A stretch of 64,000 nucleotides of DNA, taken from NCBI RefSeq assembly GCF_004122115.1, contig NZ_SBKP01000002.1, positions 1-64,000 on the forward strand, in the 5' to 3' direction. A program made the position numbers and the translations under genes. Below, in pieces: positions 55,686 through 64,000 of the stretch. Each line of letters begins with the position of its first letter. Position 1 is the first letter of the stretch. Source of the DNA: Sphingobium fluviale (GTDB lineage Bacteria > Pseudomonadota > Alphaproteobacteria > Sphingomonadales > Sphingomonadaceae). Below the pieces are notes generated by a model. It made no database searches and had not been told where the DNA came from. It saw only the letters and a program-made list of their open reading frames with translations.

Positions 55686-56978
55686 ATGGCGGAGAACGCA
55701 GTTCATGAAGCGACCGACAACCGCCTGCAATACTGGATGTTCGGCGGATTTGTTATCGGTCTCCTTGCCGGGCTTGTGGCCTATACGCTGGCAGGAGATG
55801 CGCCGTGGATCGGATGGATAGCGGCCAATGTGACAGGCCCGATCGGCCAGATCTTCCTGCGGCTGCTCTTCATGTTGGTCATCCCGCTGCTGGTTTCTGC
55901 GTTGATTGTTGGTGTGGCCGAGATGCAGCAGATACGGGCGCTGCGCTCCGTCGGGGTGCGCACCCTTGTCTATACCATTTTTGTTTCGGCGATTTCGGTG
56001 GCGATAAGCCTCGCAGTGGTGAATATTCTCCAGCCCGGTTCAGGTGTTGATCCCGCAACAGCGCAGGCATTGCTCGCCTCATCGGGTGATAATGCGAAGG
56101 CCATTGTCGAGCATGCGGGTGAATCGAAAACCGGAATTCAGGCGCTCGTCGAGATCGTGCCGAATAACTTCATCCACGCTATGAGCGAGAATGACATTCT
56201 TGCCGTAATGTTCTTCGCGCTGATGTTTGGGATCGGTTTTTTACTCACCGATTCCACGCGCACTCATGTGTTGAAATCCGGCATCGAAGGCGTGTTCGAG
56301 ATCGCGATGCGGCTGATTGGCCTTGTGATCCGCATGGCCCCGCTGGCGATCTTCTGTTTCATGTTCAATCTGGCTGCGCTGTTCGGCTGGGATCTGATTG
56401 TTCGGCTGTCGGCCTATGTCGGCGTGGTGCTTCTGGCGTTGTCACTTCAAATGTTTGGCGTGTTTCCTGCATTGCTTGCAATTTTGGGCCGCAAGAACCC
56501 GCTCGCATTCTTTCGCGAGACGCAGGAGGCGAGTGTCATGGCCTTCGCCACCGCGTCTTCCAACGCCACGCTGCCTACCTCGCTGAGGGTGGCAGACGAG
56601 AAGCTCAAATTGCCGCGCCCGATTGCGCGCTTCGTGCTTACCATCGGCGCCACGGCCAACCAGAACGGCACGGCGATGTTCGAGGGCGTCACCGTGATTT
56701 TCCTCGCGCAATTCTTCAGTGTAGACCTCACCCTCGGCCAGCAGCTTACCGTGATGTTGATCTGTATTCTGGGCGGCATTGGTACGGCGGGGGTTCCGGC
56801 AGGATCCTTGCCGGTTATCGCGCTGATACTGGGCACGATAGGTGTGCCGCCTGAAGGCATCGGGCTAGTCTTGGGTGTGGACAGGCTGCTCGATATGTGC
56901 CGCACCACATTGAATGTGGTGGGAGATCTGGTCGCCGCGCAAGTCATCAGCGCACACAGCGCCGACTCCTCCGCTTAG
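55686..56978 (+). CDS. Dicarboxylate/amino acid:cation symporter (DAACS family)
   Basis: 430 residues from the ATG at 55686 (AGAAGGA upstream). About eight membrane helices plus two hairpin loops; the serine-rich 'FATASSNATLPTSLRVADE' and the substrate motif 'GATANQNGTAMFEGVTVIFLAQ' (NMDGT-like) are typical of GltP/DctA transporters. It imports C4-dicarboxylates or glutamate/aspartate with H+ or Na+. A palindrome upstream is a likely regulatory site. Confidence 0.93.
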   Translation: MAENAVHEATDNRLQYWMFGGFVIGLLAGLVAYTLAGDAPWIGWIAANVTGPIGQIFLRLLFMLVIPLLVSALIVGVAEMQQIRALRSVGVRTLVYTIFVSAISVAISLAVVNILQPGSGVDPATAQALLASSGDNAKAIVEHAGESKTGIQALVEIVPNNFIHAMSENDILAVMFFALMFGIGFLLTDSTRTHVLKSGIEGVFEIAMRLIGLVIRMAPLAIFCFMFNLAALFGWDLIVRLSAYVGVVLLALSLQMFGVFPALLAILGRKNPLAFFRETQEASVMAFATASSNATLPTSLRVADEKLKLPRPIARFVLTIGATANQNGTAMFEGVTVIFLAQFFSVDLTLGQQLTVMLICILGGIGTAGVPAGSLPVIALILGTIGVPPEGIGLVLGVDRLLDMCRTTLNVVGDLVAAQVISAHSADSSA

Positions 56979-57040
56979 AGTATCCGTGATGGTCAAGCGA
57001 GGGATTTGACCCACAAGCGATCTGCCTTAAGCAGTGCGCT

Positions 57041-57511
57041 CTAGGCGACCTCGAACATCCCCTCTACCTCGACCGCGCAATCGAACGGTAATACCGCGAC
57101 GCCCACTGTGGAGCGCGCATGGCGGCCCGCCTCGCCAAATATCTCGACCATGAGGTCAGACGCGCCGTTCATGATCGCAGGTAGCGGTGTATAATCCGGC
57201 GCGGCGTTAATGAACCCGCCCAGCCGCACACAGCGTGTTATCGTGTCGAGATCACCCACCACGGCTTTCAGCTGTGCAATGAGGTTGAGGGCGCACAGCC
57301 GGGCTGCCTCCTTGCCCGCCTCGTCAGACATGCCAGCACCTAGCTTGCCCTTGTGCCGGTCCGCCAACATGCCATCCGCGCCAAAGCAGACCTGCCCGGA
57401 TATCACGACCAAATTGCCCGTGCGCACGGCGGGCACATAATTGGCGGCGGGCGCCGGCGCGGGCGGTAATGTAATGCCGAGGTGCGTCAGACGATCTTCA
57501 ATCAGGCTCAT
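57041..57511 (-). CDS. RidA family protein (reactive intermediate deaminase)
   Basis: 156 residues. 'NYVPAVRTGNLVVISGQVCFGADG' and 'DTITRCVRLGGFINAAPDYTPLPAIMNGASDLMVEIFGEAGRHARSTVGVAVLPFDCAVEVEGMFEV' fit the YjgF/RidA fold, including the arginine in 'HARSTVGV' that binds the carboxylate. True RidA enzymes hydrolyse enamines; this longer alphaproteobacterial subgroup (about 155 residues) may differ. AAGGA lies before the ATG. It is the second gene of a leftward pair with rppH. Confidence 0.9.
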   Translation of the reverse strand: MSLIEDRLTHLGITLPPAPAPAANYVPAVRTGNLVVISGQVCFGADGMLADRHKGKLGAGMSDEAGKEAARLCALNLIAQLKAVVGDLDTITRCVRLGGFINAAPDYTPLPAIMNGASDLMVEIFGEAGRHARSTVGVAVLPFDCAVEVEGMFEVA

Positions 57512-57544
57512 GCATGATTTTCCTTGGATGCGGGATGGGTTGGG

Positions 57545-58015
57545 TCAGATCAGGTGCGCGAACTCGGCGAGAATATCGCGGTAGAGCTTGCGTTTGAAGG
57601 GAACAATCAATTCCGGCAAGTCATCCGGCTTCACCCAGTTCCAGTCGCGGAACTCCTGATGTTTGGTTGCGATATTCACGTCACCATCGGTGCCGTGAAA
57701 GCGCATCAGGAACCAGGTCTGGCGCTGACCGCGATATTTCCCGCCCCAGATCTGGCCGATCAGTTCTTCGGGCAGGTCGTAATAATGCTCATCCTTGCTT
57801 TCCGCGATGATGCTGACCAGATCGGCAACGATACCGGTCTCCTCCGCCAGCTCGCGATAGGCTGTTTCACGCGGGTCTTCGCCATCGTCTATGCCGCCCT
57901 GTGGCATCTGCCACGCCTCGACCTTGCTATCGAGCCGCTGGCCCACGAATACAAGGCCGTCCATATTGACGAGCATCATCCCGACACAGGGGCGATAGGG
58001 GAGGGTGTGGGGCAT
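57545..58015 (-). CDS. rppH: RNA pyrophosphohydrolase RppH
   Basis: 156 residues from the ATG at 58015. It begins 'YRPCVGMMLVNMDGLVFVGQRLD' and holds the Nudix box 'GGIDDGEDPRETAYRELAEETGI' in full, followed by 'YRGQRQTWFLMRF'. It removes pyrophosphate from 5' ends of mRNA, starting decay. RidA lies 33 bases downstream on the same strand; prmA diverges on the other side. Confidence 0.95.
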   Translation of the reverse strand: MPHTLPYRPCVGMMLVNMDGLVFVGQRLDSKVEAWQMPQGGIDDGEDPRETAYRELAEETGIVADLVSIIAESKDEHYYDLPEELIGQIWGGKYRGQRQTWFLMRFHGTDGDVNIATKHQEFRDWNWVKPDDLPELIVPFKRKLYRDILAEFAHLI

Positions 58016-58161
58016 GAATTTAGTAATCCGCGATATAAAACAAAGCCGCACAACACGGCACGCCTATGTAGGTATGATACGGGGCAGCAGCAAGCGCGTC
58101 CATGCGTTTGTTGCGGTGCACACAGCTTGACGGGCAGACAATAGCATGGAATGCGGCTTGC

Positions 58162-59154
58162 ATGGCCCAAAGCTGGAAACTGACCCTGCCCTGCACCCGC
58201 GCCGAGGCGGAGGCGATCACCGACGACATGGGTGCGCTCGCGCTGCTTGAGCCGCCTCCCGCGCTAATGACAAGCGAAGCGGAGGAAGACAACCCATCGC
58301 GCTGGCAGCTGCACGCCTATTTCGAGGGAAAGCCAGCGCGCGCGACGATAAAGCTGGTGCAGTCTATGCTGCCGAGTGCTGCGGATGCCAAACCGCAGCT
58401 GGAGCGCCTGCCAGACGAGGATTGGGTGTCAATCAGCCAGCAGGGGATGGAGCCGGTCGTCGCGGGGCGCTTTCATGTGCGCAACCGGGCGGAAGATATG
58501 GTGCCGGGCGGGCTGGTGCCGTTACTCATCCCAGCTGGGCGGGCTTTTGGCACTGGCCAGCACCAGACGACAAGCGGCTGCCTCGCCATGCTCGATCGCT
58601 GCCGCAACATCGGCGAGCGCTTCGGCGCGATCGCGGACATCGGCACCGGCACCGGCTTGCTGGCCTTTGCCGCGCTGCATCTCTGGCCGCGCGCTTATGC
58701 CACCGCATCAGATATAGACCCGGCTGCGGTGGACGTCAGCGCGCAGAATGCCGCGCTTAACGGCGTAGCACTTGGCTTTGGGCGCGGGGAACTGGCGCTA
58801 TGTGCCGCGCCAGGGGTAGATCACCCCCTGATTCAGGCGCGCGCGCCCTATGAACTGGTGATCGCCAATATCCTTGCGGGTCCGTTGATCGAGTTGGCGC
58901 CAGCTTTATGCGCGATATTGGCCGAGGGCGGCACGCTTATCCTTGCAGGGCTGCTAGACGAACAGGCCGACGCCGTGACGTACGCGTACAGGGCACAGGG
59001 ACTGCGGCTGGTGGACCGTATCGAGGCCGACGACACCCAGGGGCGCCACTGGCCGACGCTGCGGTTGCGCAAGCGCCCTGCTATTGGCTGGAAGCGTCCG
59101 CGTCGCGCAGACTTTGGCGCACATGGCGAGGCGCCCGGCTTCGGTAGCTGGTAG
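58162..59154 (+). CDS. prmA: Ribosomal protein L11 methyltransferase
   Basis: 330 residues from the ATG at 58162. An N-terminal L11-binding part precedes '[23 protein letters not shown]', the SAM motif '[46 protein letters not shown]' and '[18 protein letters not shown]' (the NPPY-like N-I-L-A). It methylates L11. A longer frame starts 60 bases upstream but lacks a site. recF follows after 14 bases. Confidence 0.94.
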   Translation: MAQSWKLTLPCTRAEAEAITDDMGALALLEPPPALMTSEAEEDNPSRWQLHAYFEGKPARATIKLVQSMLPSAADAKPQLERLPDEDWVSISQQGMEPVVAGRFHVRNRAEDMVPGGLVPLLIPAGRAFGTGQHQTTSGCLAMLDRCRNIGERFGAIADIGTGTGLLAFAALHLWPRAYATASDIDPAAVDVSAQNAALNGVALGFGRGELALCAAPGVDHPLIQARAPYELVIANILAGPLIELAPALCAILAEGGTLILAGLLDEQADAVTYAYRAQGLRLVDRIEADDTQGRHWPTLRLRKRPAIGWKRPRRADFGAHGEAPGFGSW

Positions 59155-59168
59155 CGCGGGCAACGCGC

Positions 59169-60236
59169 ATGCTCTCCCGCCTGACTCTGCGTGATTTCCG
59201 CAATCATGAAGACGCGCTCATTGTGCCGAGCGCTCCGTTTGTGGTGCTCACAGGTGATAATGGCGCGGGCAAGACCAATATATTGGAGGCTGTGTCGCTA
59301 TTGGTGCCGGGCCGCGGGCTGCGTGGTGCGGCGCTTTCGCGTATGGCGCGGCAGGACGGACCCGGCGGGTTCGGCGTGGCCGGACAGGTCGATGGAGTCA
59401 CGCTGGGCACAGGAACGATTGCTGATGCGCCAGAGCGTCGACAGATACGGATCGGAGGCGTGGCGCATGCCGCCTCAGCACTGGCGGAACATCTTGCCAT
59501 TGTCTGGCTTACGCCCGCTATGGACCGCCTTTTTATGGACGGCGCAGGCGAGCGCCGGCGCTTTCTCGACCGGCTGACTCTGGCACTGGAGCCTGCCCAT
59601 GCAGTGCATTCAACCCGCTACGAGGCGGCCATGCGTGCACGCAACAAATTGCTGGCTGACCACAACCGCGCGTGGGATGAACAATGGCTCGGTGCGCTGG
59701 AGGCGCAGATGGCGGAGCATGGCGCGGCGGTGCATGCGGCCCGCTTTGCGCTGGTCGGGCGGCTAGCTGAGGCTTTGGCGGCGCAATCGGAAGGCGTATT
59801 CGCGCGGCCACTGCTGGCGCTGTCAGCTTGGGAGGGAGACGAGCGCCCGCTCGATACCGCCCTGCGCGAGAGCCGCCGCCGCGATTCCGCCGCCGGGCGC
59901 GCGCTTGTCGGTCCGCACCGCTCTGATCTCCTGGTAACTCATCAGGAGAAGGGTCAGGCCGCTGCGCTCTGTTCCACGGGGGAGCAGAAAGCACTGCTTC
60001 TTTCGATTATACTCGCCCATGCCGCTCTGGTTGGTGCGGAACGAGGCAGGCCACCGGTGTTATTACTCGATGAGGTTGCCGCGCATCTCGACCCGGCACG
60101 GCGGCTCGCGTTGTTCGGTTTACTTGGCGAGAAGGGCAGTCAGATCTGGATGACTGGGACCGAGGCAGCGCTGTTTGACGGTATCGGCGTGGCGAGCAGG
60201 CTCCATGTTGCCGAAGGACGTATCAGCCCTGTTTGA
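59169..60236 (+). CDS. recF: DNA replication and repair protein RecF
   Basis: 355 residues. '[17 protein letters not shown]' and Walker A '[20 protein letters not shown]', '[31 protein letters not shown]', '[11 protein letters not shown]' (D-loop type), signature '[18 protein letters not shown]' and Walker B '[12 protein letters not shown]' form a complete SMC-like ATPase head. It loads RecA at gaps. It lies about 14 kb from the origin, apart from dnaA and dnaN. Its end overlaps the convergent DUF3297 gene by 14 bases. Confidence 0.97.
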   Translation: MLSRLTLRDFRNHEDALIVPSAPFVVLTGDNGAGKTNILEAVSLLVPGRGLRGAALSRMARQDGPGGFGVAGQVDGVTLGTGTIADAPERRQIRIGGVAHAASALAEHLAIVWLTPAMDRLFMDGAGERRRFLDRLTLALEPAHAVHSTRYEAAMRARNKLLADHNRAWDEQWLGALEAQMAEHGAAVHAARFALVGRLAEALAAQSEGVFARPLLALSAWEGDERPLDTALRESRRRDSAAGRALVGPHRSDLLVTHQEKGQAAALCSTGEQKALLLSIILAHAALVGAERGRPPVLLLDEVAAHLDPARRLALFGLLGEKGSQIWMTGTEAALFDGIGVASRLHVAEGRISPV

Positions 60237-60504
60237 CGTCCTCGAACCACGCCTCGACCGGGCCGCTGAGCTTGATGGTCAGCGGATTGCCATGCCGATC
60301 CCTCGATTTTCCGGCGGCGACCCGTATCCAGCCTTCGGAAATGCAATATTCCTCGACATCATTGCGCACCCGGTCCTTAAAGCGGATACCGATGCCGCGT
60401 TTCAGCACCTCCACGTCGAAAAAGGGACTGTTGGCGTTGACGGAAAGCCGGTCTGGCGGGGTATCGCCCTGCGGCGCGGCTGTGGGGGTGTCTGTCTCAG
60501 TCAT
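60223..60504 (-). CDS. DUF3297 family protein
   Basis: 93 residues: '[74 protein letters not shown]' matches DUF3297, a conserved small family with no assigned function found in many Proteobacteria. It is transcribed against recF, with overlapping 3' ends. Confidence 0.92.
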   Translation of the reverse strand: MTETDTPTAAPQGDTPPDRLSVNANSPFFDVEVLKRGIGIRFKDRVRNDVEEYCISEGWIRVAAGKSRDRHGNPLTIKLSGPVEAWFEDVKQG

Positions 60505-60584
60505 GGCTTACGCGCCTAATATGCAAGCGCAGCTTTATCAACTCCCTATCGCGGGCTAAGGGAGCAGAGAGGAGTGCCGCATAC

Positions 60585-61379
60585 GTGAATGACAGGAGCC
60601 TGACGGCGATATTATTGGCAGGCAGCAGGCCTGGCGCCGATCCGCTGGCCAGCGCAGCAGGAATTGCATGGAAGGCATTGGTCCCGATTAGTGGGCGGCC
60701 GATGATCGATTATGTCGCGCGGGCTCTTATCGCCCATCCGCGCATCGGCCGTATCATCGTTATGGCGCAGCAGCCGGAGGAGCTTGTTGCTGATCCTCAA
60801 ACGGCCTGGATGGCAAAACACGCAGCCATCACTCTCTACGCCAGTGGAGCAGGGATCAGCCAGTCCCTGCTCGAATGGATGGAATCTGAGCCGGATTCGT
60901 TGCCCGTATTGGTGACGACGGCCGATAATGTTCTGCTTGATGCCAGGGTAATCGACGCCTTCTTGGCAGGGGTGGGGGATGCCGATATTGCCGCCGGAAT
61001 GGTGGAGCGGACCACCTTGATGCGTGCTTATCCCGAATCCCGCCGCACATGGTTGAAATCGCGCGGGGGAGCATGGTCTGGCGCCAATCTTTTCTGGCTG
61101 GGCGGAGTCAATGCCAAACATGCGCTACAGAAATGGCGCGCAATCGAGCAGGATCGAAAAAAGGGCTGGAAAATCGCTCTTGCGCTGGGGCCGCTGCTGC
61201 TGCTGGGCGCGGGGCTGCGGGTGTTGAGCATCCATGCGGGGATCGCGCGGGCAGGCAGGGCGCTGGGCGTGAACGCGCGGGTGGTGCCTCTGCCGTTCGC
61301 GGAAGCCTGTATTGACGCGGACAAGCCGGAAGATGTCACGCTGATCGAGCGGATACTGGCGCGCAGGGGCGGACCATGA
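60585..61379 (+). CDS. MobA-like nucleotidyltransferase family protein
   Basis: 264 residues. The N-terminus 'LTAILLAGSRPGADPLASAAGIAWKALVPISGRPMIDYVARALI' is the NTP-transferase signature (AGxRxG...K), with the metal aspartate in 'VLVTTADNVLLDARVID'. It resembles MobA-like enzymes acting on molybdopterin or sugar phosphates. A C-terminal hydrophobic segment 'WKIALALGPLLLLGAGLRVLSIHAGIARAGRALG' is unusual. The EamA transporter gene overlaps its end by four bases; the shared role is unknown. Confidence 0.85.
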   Translation: MNDRSLTAILLAGSRPGADPLASAAGIAWKALVPISGRPMIDYVARALIAHPRIGRIIVMAQQPEELVADPQTAWMAKHAAITLYASGAGISQSLLEWMESEPDSLPVLVTTADNVLLDARVIDAFLAGVGDADIAAGMVERTTLMRAYPESRRTWLKSRGGAWSGANLFWLGGVNAKHALQKWRAIEQDRKKGWKIALALGPLLLLGAGLRVLSIHAGIARAGRALGVNARVVPLPFAEACIDADKPEDVTLIERILARRGGP

Positions 61380-62308
61380 ATGTGACCTGTGGGGCAGAAC
61401 CCCGCACAGCGAAGCGCGCTGCATGGTTTGCCGTGGCATTGTGCCTGAGTGGGGTCGCCATGTTCGCGCTGATGGATGTGCTGATGAAAAGTGCGGCGCT
61501 GGCGCTGGGCACTTATGTAGCGCTATTGTGGCGCAGCCTGCTGGCGAGCGTGATTAGCGGTGCGGGCATGATAGTAACGCGCAACCGTTGGCCGCCCCGG
61601 AACGTAATGCGGCTGCATGTTTTGCGCGCATTACTGATCGCGCCGATGGCATGGTTGTTTTTCTGGGCCTTGACCAAGCTGCCGGTTGCTGAAGCGATAG
61701 GCCTCTCCTTCATCGCCCCGATCATAGCTTTGGCGCTGGTCCCGGTGCTTTTGGGCGAGCGGGTGAGCCGTCACGCCATCTGGGCCGCGATCATGGGTAC
61801 TATCGGCGTCGTTATCATAGTGAGTGGCCGCCTGAGCGCTGTGTACTCCGCAGATGCCCTGTGGGGAGCGGGGGCGGCGCTGGCTTCAGCGGTGCTGTTT
61901 GCCCTGAACCTGCTCATTCAGCGGCGGCAGGCGCAGGTGGCAGGCGTGATAGAGGTGGCATTTTTCCAGAATCTCTTGGTGCTGGCGCTGCTGCTGCCGT
62001 TCGCGCCATGGCTGGTCTCAGCGCCGATGGAGATAACGGATAGCGCGCTGACGATTACGGGTGCGGCAGTGCTGACGGTGTGTTCGCAGATTGCTCTTTC
62101 CGCTGCCTATGCCCGCGCCTCAGCAAGCAAGCTCATCCCGTTGGAATATAGCGCTTTCCTGTGGGCAACGCTATTTGGCTGGTTGATATTTTCCGAGGTG
62201 CCGACCGTGCCAGTGCTGGCGGGTGTAGCGCTAATCGTGATTGCATGCTTGATTGCGGCGCGCGAAAAGCCGGAGATTGCGCACCCAACTGAAGCGGAAT
62301 CGGCCTGA
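61376..62308 (+). CDS. EamA-family (DMT) exporter
   Basis: 310 residues with ten membrane helices in two EamA repeats: 'AMFALMDVLMKSAALALGTYVALLWRSLLASVISG' opens the first and 'LWGAGAALASAVLFALNLLIQRRQ' the second; 'LSFIAPIIALALVPVLLGERVS' and 'PLEYSAFLWATLFGWLIFSEVPT' are repeat ends. Such proteins export amino acids or metabolites. It is coupled to the nucleotidyltransferase gene by an ATGA overlap. Confidence 0.93.
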   Translation: MNVTCGAEPRTAKRAAWFAVALCLSGVAMFALMDVLMKSAALALGTYVALLWRSLLASVISGAGMIVTRNRWPPRNVMRLHVLRALLIAPMAWLFFWALTKLPVAEAIGLSFIAPIIALALVPVLLGERVSRHAIWAAIMGTIGVVIIVSGRLSAVYSADALWGAGAALASAVLFALNLLIQRRQAQVAGVIEVAFFQNLLVLALLLPFAPWLVSAPMEITDSALTITGAAVLTVCSQIALSAAYARASASKLIPLEYSAFLWATLFGWLIFSEVPTVPVLAGVALIVIACLIAAREKPEIAHPTEAESA

Positions 62309-62390
62309 CAGCCGAGTCGACTCTTGACGGAGAGTCCTGTGCCGGGGCATTGTCGCGCACGGAACAAATCGAGAAAAGCGGGGACGAACC

Positions 62391-64000
62391 ATGGCGAGCC
62401 GCGCTCCGGCAAAGCGCACTGCGGACTGGCGCATCATGCTGAAACGCAGCATGATGAGGGCGGCGGTGATTGTTGCCTCGATCTTGCTGGGGTTATTGAC
62501 GCTTTTTGTAGCGCTCGCTCTCCTAGGCTATCAGGAGAGTGATCCCTCGATGAATACCGCCGCAGGTGGCGCCGTGGGGAATGTTATGGGTCTGCCCGGT
62601 GCGCATATGGCCGGTTTTCTGTTGTGGCTTGGCGGGTTGGGAGTGGTTTTGCTGCTGCCACTGATCGCCACCTTCGCGCGCCGGTTGTGGATTGCCGATG
62701 CCATGGCAGGCTGGAGTACGCAAATTGGCCGCTGTCTGGGAGGCATCCTGTTGGTCGGCATCGGGCTGGAGCTGATGGCGCCCGGCGCGCCGGTCGGTCT
62801 GCCGGCCGGCCGGGGTGGTTTGCTGGCGCAATTGTTCGCCCGCCAGACTATGAACCTCACTGCGCTGATCCCCGGAGGGTGGAGCCGGGCGGCGGAATGG
62901 GTGTTACTCATCGCCTGCATAGGGGGCGGGATGGCGCTGTGCGTGCGTTCGTGGAAGCTGGAGCGGCCGCTGTTTGCTCTTGGCGGAATAAAGCTGCCCC
63001 GGCTGGGCTTTTCTCGTGCTGCCTCGCCGCCATGGGACGATGAAGCTGACGAGCCGCAGCGCCCCGCCGCTGGAGGCCCGCGCGCGCAGGTGTCTGCCGA
63101 TCCCAAGCCGCCGATCCGCATCCAGTCGCCAGAGCAGGCAGCGCCGCAACGCGCCGTTTCCGCCGCCAGCGCCGCGCCGCGCCAAGAGGATCTTTTCGGC
63201 AGTGCATCCGCCCGCCCCGCGATATTGCCCTCGCCGGAGCTGCTCGCCGAAGTGCCGCCCAGCACCGGCGGCAAGATCGACAAGGCCGCGCTGGAGCGCA
63301 ACGCGAGGCTGCTGGAATCTGTCCTCGACGATTTCCACGTTAAAGGGCATGTGACCGAGGTGCGTCCCGGCCCGGTTGTCACCATGTATGAGCTGGAGCC
63401 TGCGCCCGGCATCAAGGCGAGCCGTGTGATCCAGCTCGCGGACGATATCGCGCGCAATATGTCCGCGCTGTCGGCCCGCGTGGCTACCATTCCGGGCCGC
63501 ACGGTGATGGGAATCGAGCTGCCCAATGCCAAGCGGGAGGGGGTTTCTTTCCGCGAGCTGATCACCAGCGAGGCGTTTGCGGGTAACGGAGCGCAGCTGC
63601 CCATTATTCTGGGCAAGAACATCAGTGGTGAGCCGGTGGTGGCTGACCTTGCGCCGATGCCGCATCTGCTGATCGCGGGCACGACCGGGTCGGGCAAGTC
63701 CGTCGGCCTGAACGCCATGATCCTATCGCTGCTCTATCGCATGACGCCGGACGAGCTGCGCCTCATCATGATCGATCCGAAGATGCTGGAACTCAGCATC
63801 TATGATGACATTCCGCACCTTCTCTCCCCGGTAGTGACGGAGCCGGCCAAGGCGATCCGCGCGCTCAAATGGGCAGTGGAGCAGATGGAAGACCGCTATC
63901 GCATGATGGCGTCCATCTCCGTGCGCAATCTTGCGAATTATAACGAGAAAGTGCGCGCCGCCCGCGCCAAGGGCAAGCCGCTGGGCCGCAAGGTGCAGAC
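62391..64000 (+). CDS. ftsK: DNA translocase FtsK (5' part, cut by window end)
   Basis: 536 codons are visible. About four N-terminal membrane helices (residues 15-180) anchor it at the septum. A Pro/Ala-rich linker follows (about 205-290). The alpha and beta motor domains begin near 'LLESVLDDFHVKGHVTEVRPGPVVTMYELEPAPGIKASRVIQLADDIARNMSA', with Walker A 'LIAGTTGSGKSVGLN' at about 63670-63710 and Walker B 'LRLIMIDPKMLELS'. The gamma domain lies beyond the edge. The ATG at 62391 follows GGGGACG. Confidence 0.97.
   Translation, partial: MASRAPAKRTADWRIMLKRSMMRAAVIVASILLGLLTLFVALALLGYQESDPSMNTAAGGAVGNVMGLPGAHMAGFLLWLGGLGVVLLLPLIATFARRLWIADAMAGWSTQIGRCLGGILLVGIGLELMAPGAPVGLPAGRGGLLAQLFARQTMNLTALIPGGWSRAAEWVLLIACIGGGMALCVRSWKLERPLFALGGIKLPRLGFSRAASPPWDDEADEPQRPAAGGPRAQVSADPKPPIRIQSPEQAAPQRAVSAASAAPRQEDLFGSASARPAILPSPELLAEVPPSTGGKIDKAALERNARLLESVLDDFHVKGHVTEVRPGPVVTMYELEPAPGIKASRVIQLADDIARNMSALSARVATIPGRTVMGIELPNAKREGVSFRELITSEAFAGNGAQLPIILGKNISGEPVVADLAPMPHLLIAGTTGSGKSVGLNAMILSLLYRMTPDELRLIMIDPKMLELSIYDDIPHLLSPVVTEPAKAIRALKWAVEQMEDRYRMMASISVRNLANYNEKVRAARAKGKPLGRKVQ

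Noticed and set aside
62313-62322. GAGTCGACTC, a perfect ten-base palindrome between the EamA and ftsK genes
   Set aside because: Short, with no second copy and no supporting context; could be chance.

Overview
The window is GC-rich alphaproteobacterial chromosome, most likely from the order Sphingomonadales. Evidence: the Caulobacter-like gene order around the replication origin (dnaQ-coaE-aroE-maf-ppsR / oriC / hemE-hemJ-rho), followed by mnmE-mnmG-rsmG-parA-parB with two parS sites; small families typical of the group (UbiK, DUF1491, DUF3297, DUF6489); and palindromic intergenic repeats common in these genomes. The genus cannot be fixed. The carboxynorspermidine-type polyamine genes suggest a spermidine producer (Sphingobium, Novosphingobium or Sphingopyxis type) rather than a homospermidine-only Sphingomonas; this is inference.

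Region 1 (1-4178) is the end of an integrative element lying against a tRNA-Gly gene. Its left edge is the terminus of an IS21-family insertion sequence that has replaced the 3' end of an AlpA/RdfS-like excisionase gene. Behind it lie a split DUF6499/DUF2285 gene, a small DUF2285 protein, an XRE regulator with a repeated operator-like sequence, a DUF736 gene and two small unknown genes. The set matches the RdfS-FseA-QseM-QseC excision circuit known from Mesorhizobium symbiosis islands. The split in the FseA-like gene is a clean +1 shift at UUU-C, as expected for programmed ribosomal frameshifting.

Region 2 (4386-30319) is core metabolism and envelope: thioredoxin-TPR co-chaperone, Lon-like domain protein, MAPEG protein, a three-gene polyamine set, a chemoreceptor translationally coupled to an OprB porin, a TPP riboswitch with thiC, cytochrome c, pheA, tRNA-Ser, queG, a GT-C/GtrA/FAD-oxidoreductase envelope module, an entericidin, a CHASE4-like GGDEF-EAL protein, dsbD, tlyA, tspO, ubiK and a YbjN gene.

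Region 3 (30330-44989) holds proC, a MarR regulator, tRNA-Gln, serA and serC (with a probable serC RNA leader), a PepSY/ferric-reductase-like pair, extensin-like, LOG and TyrA genes, a cell-wall hydrolase, DUF1491, a thioesterase, ptsN, hpf, and the leftward run dnaQ, coaE, aroE, maf, ppsR.

Region 4 (44990-45280) is the probable chromosomal origin: two perfect DnaA boxes, a Caulobacter-type G-box and an AT-rich stretch next to hemE. To its right (45281-56978) every gene runs rightward, and just left of it (38412-44989) every gene runs leftward, so both flanks are co-directional with the departing replication forks.

Region 5 (45281-64000): hemE, hemJ, rho, a TerC-like gene, DUF6489, mnmE, mnmG, rsmG, parA, parB (parS at 50560 and inside rsmG at 52523), a nitroreductase, a dicarboxylate symporter, ridA, rppH, prmA, recF, DUF3297, a nucleotidyltransferase, an EamA exporter, and the first 536 codons of ftsK, cut by the window edge.
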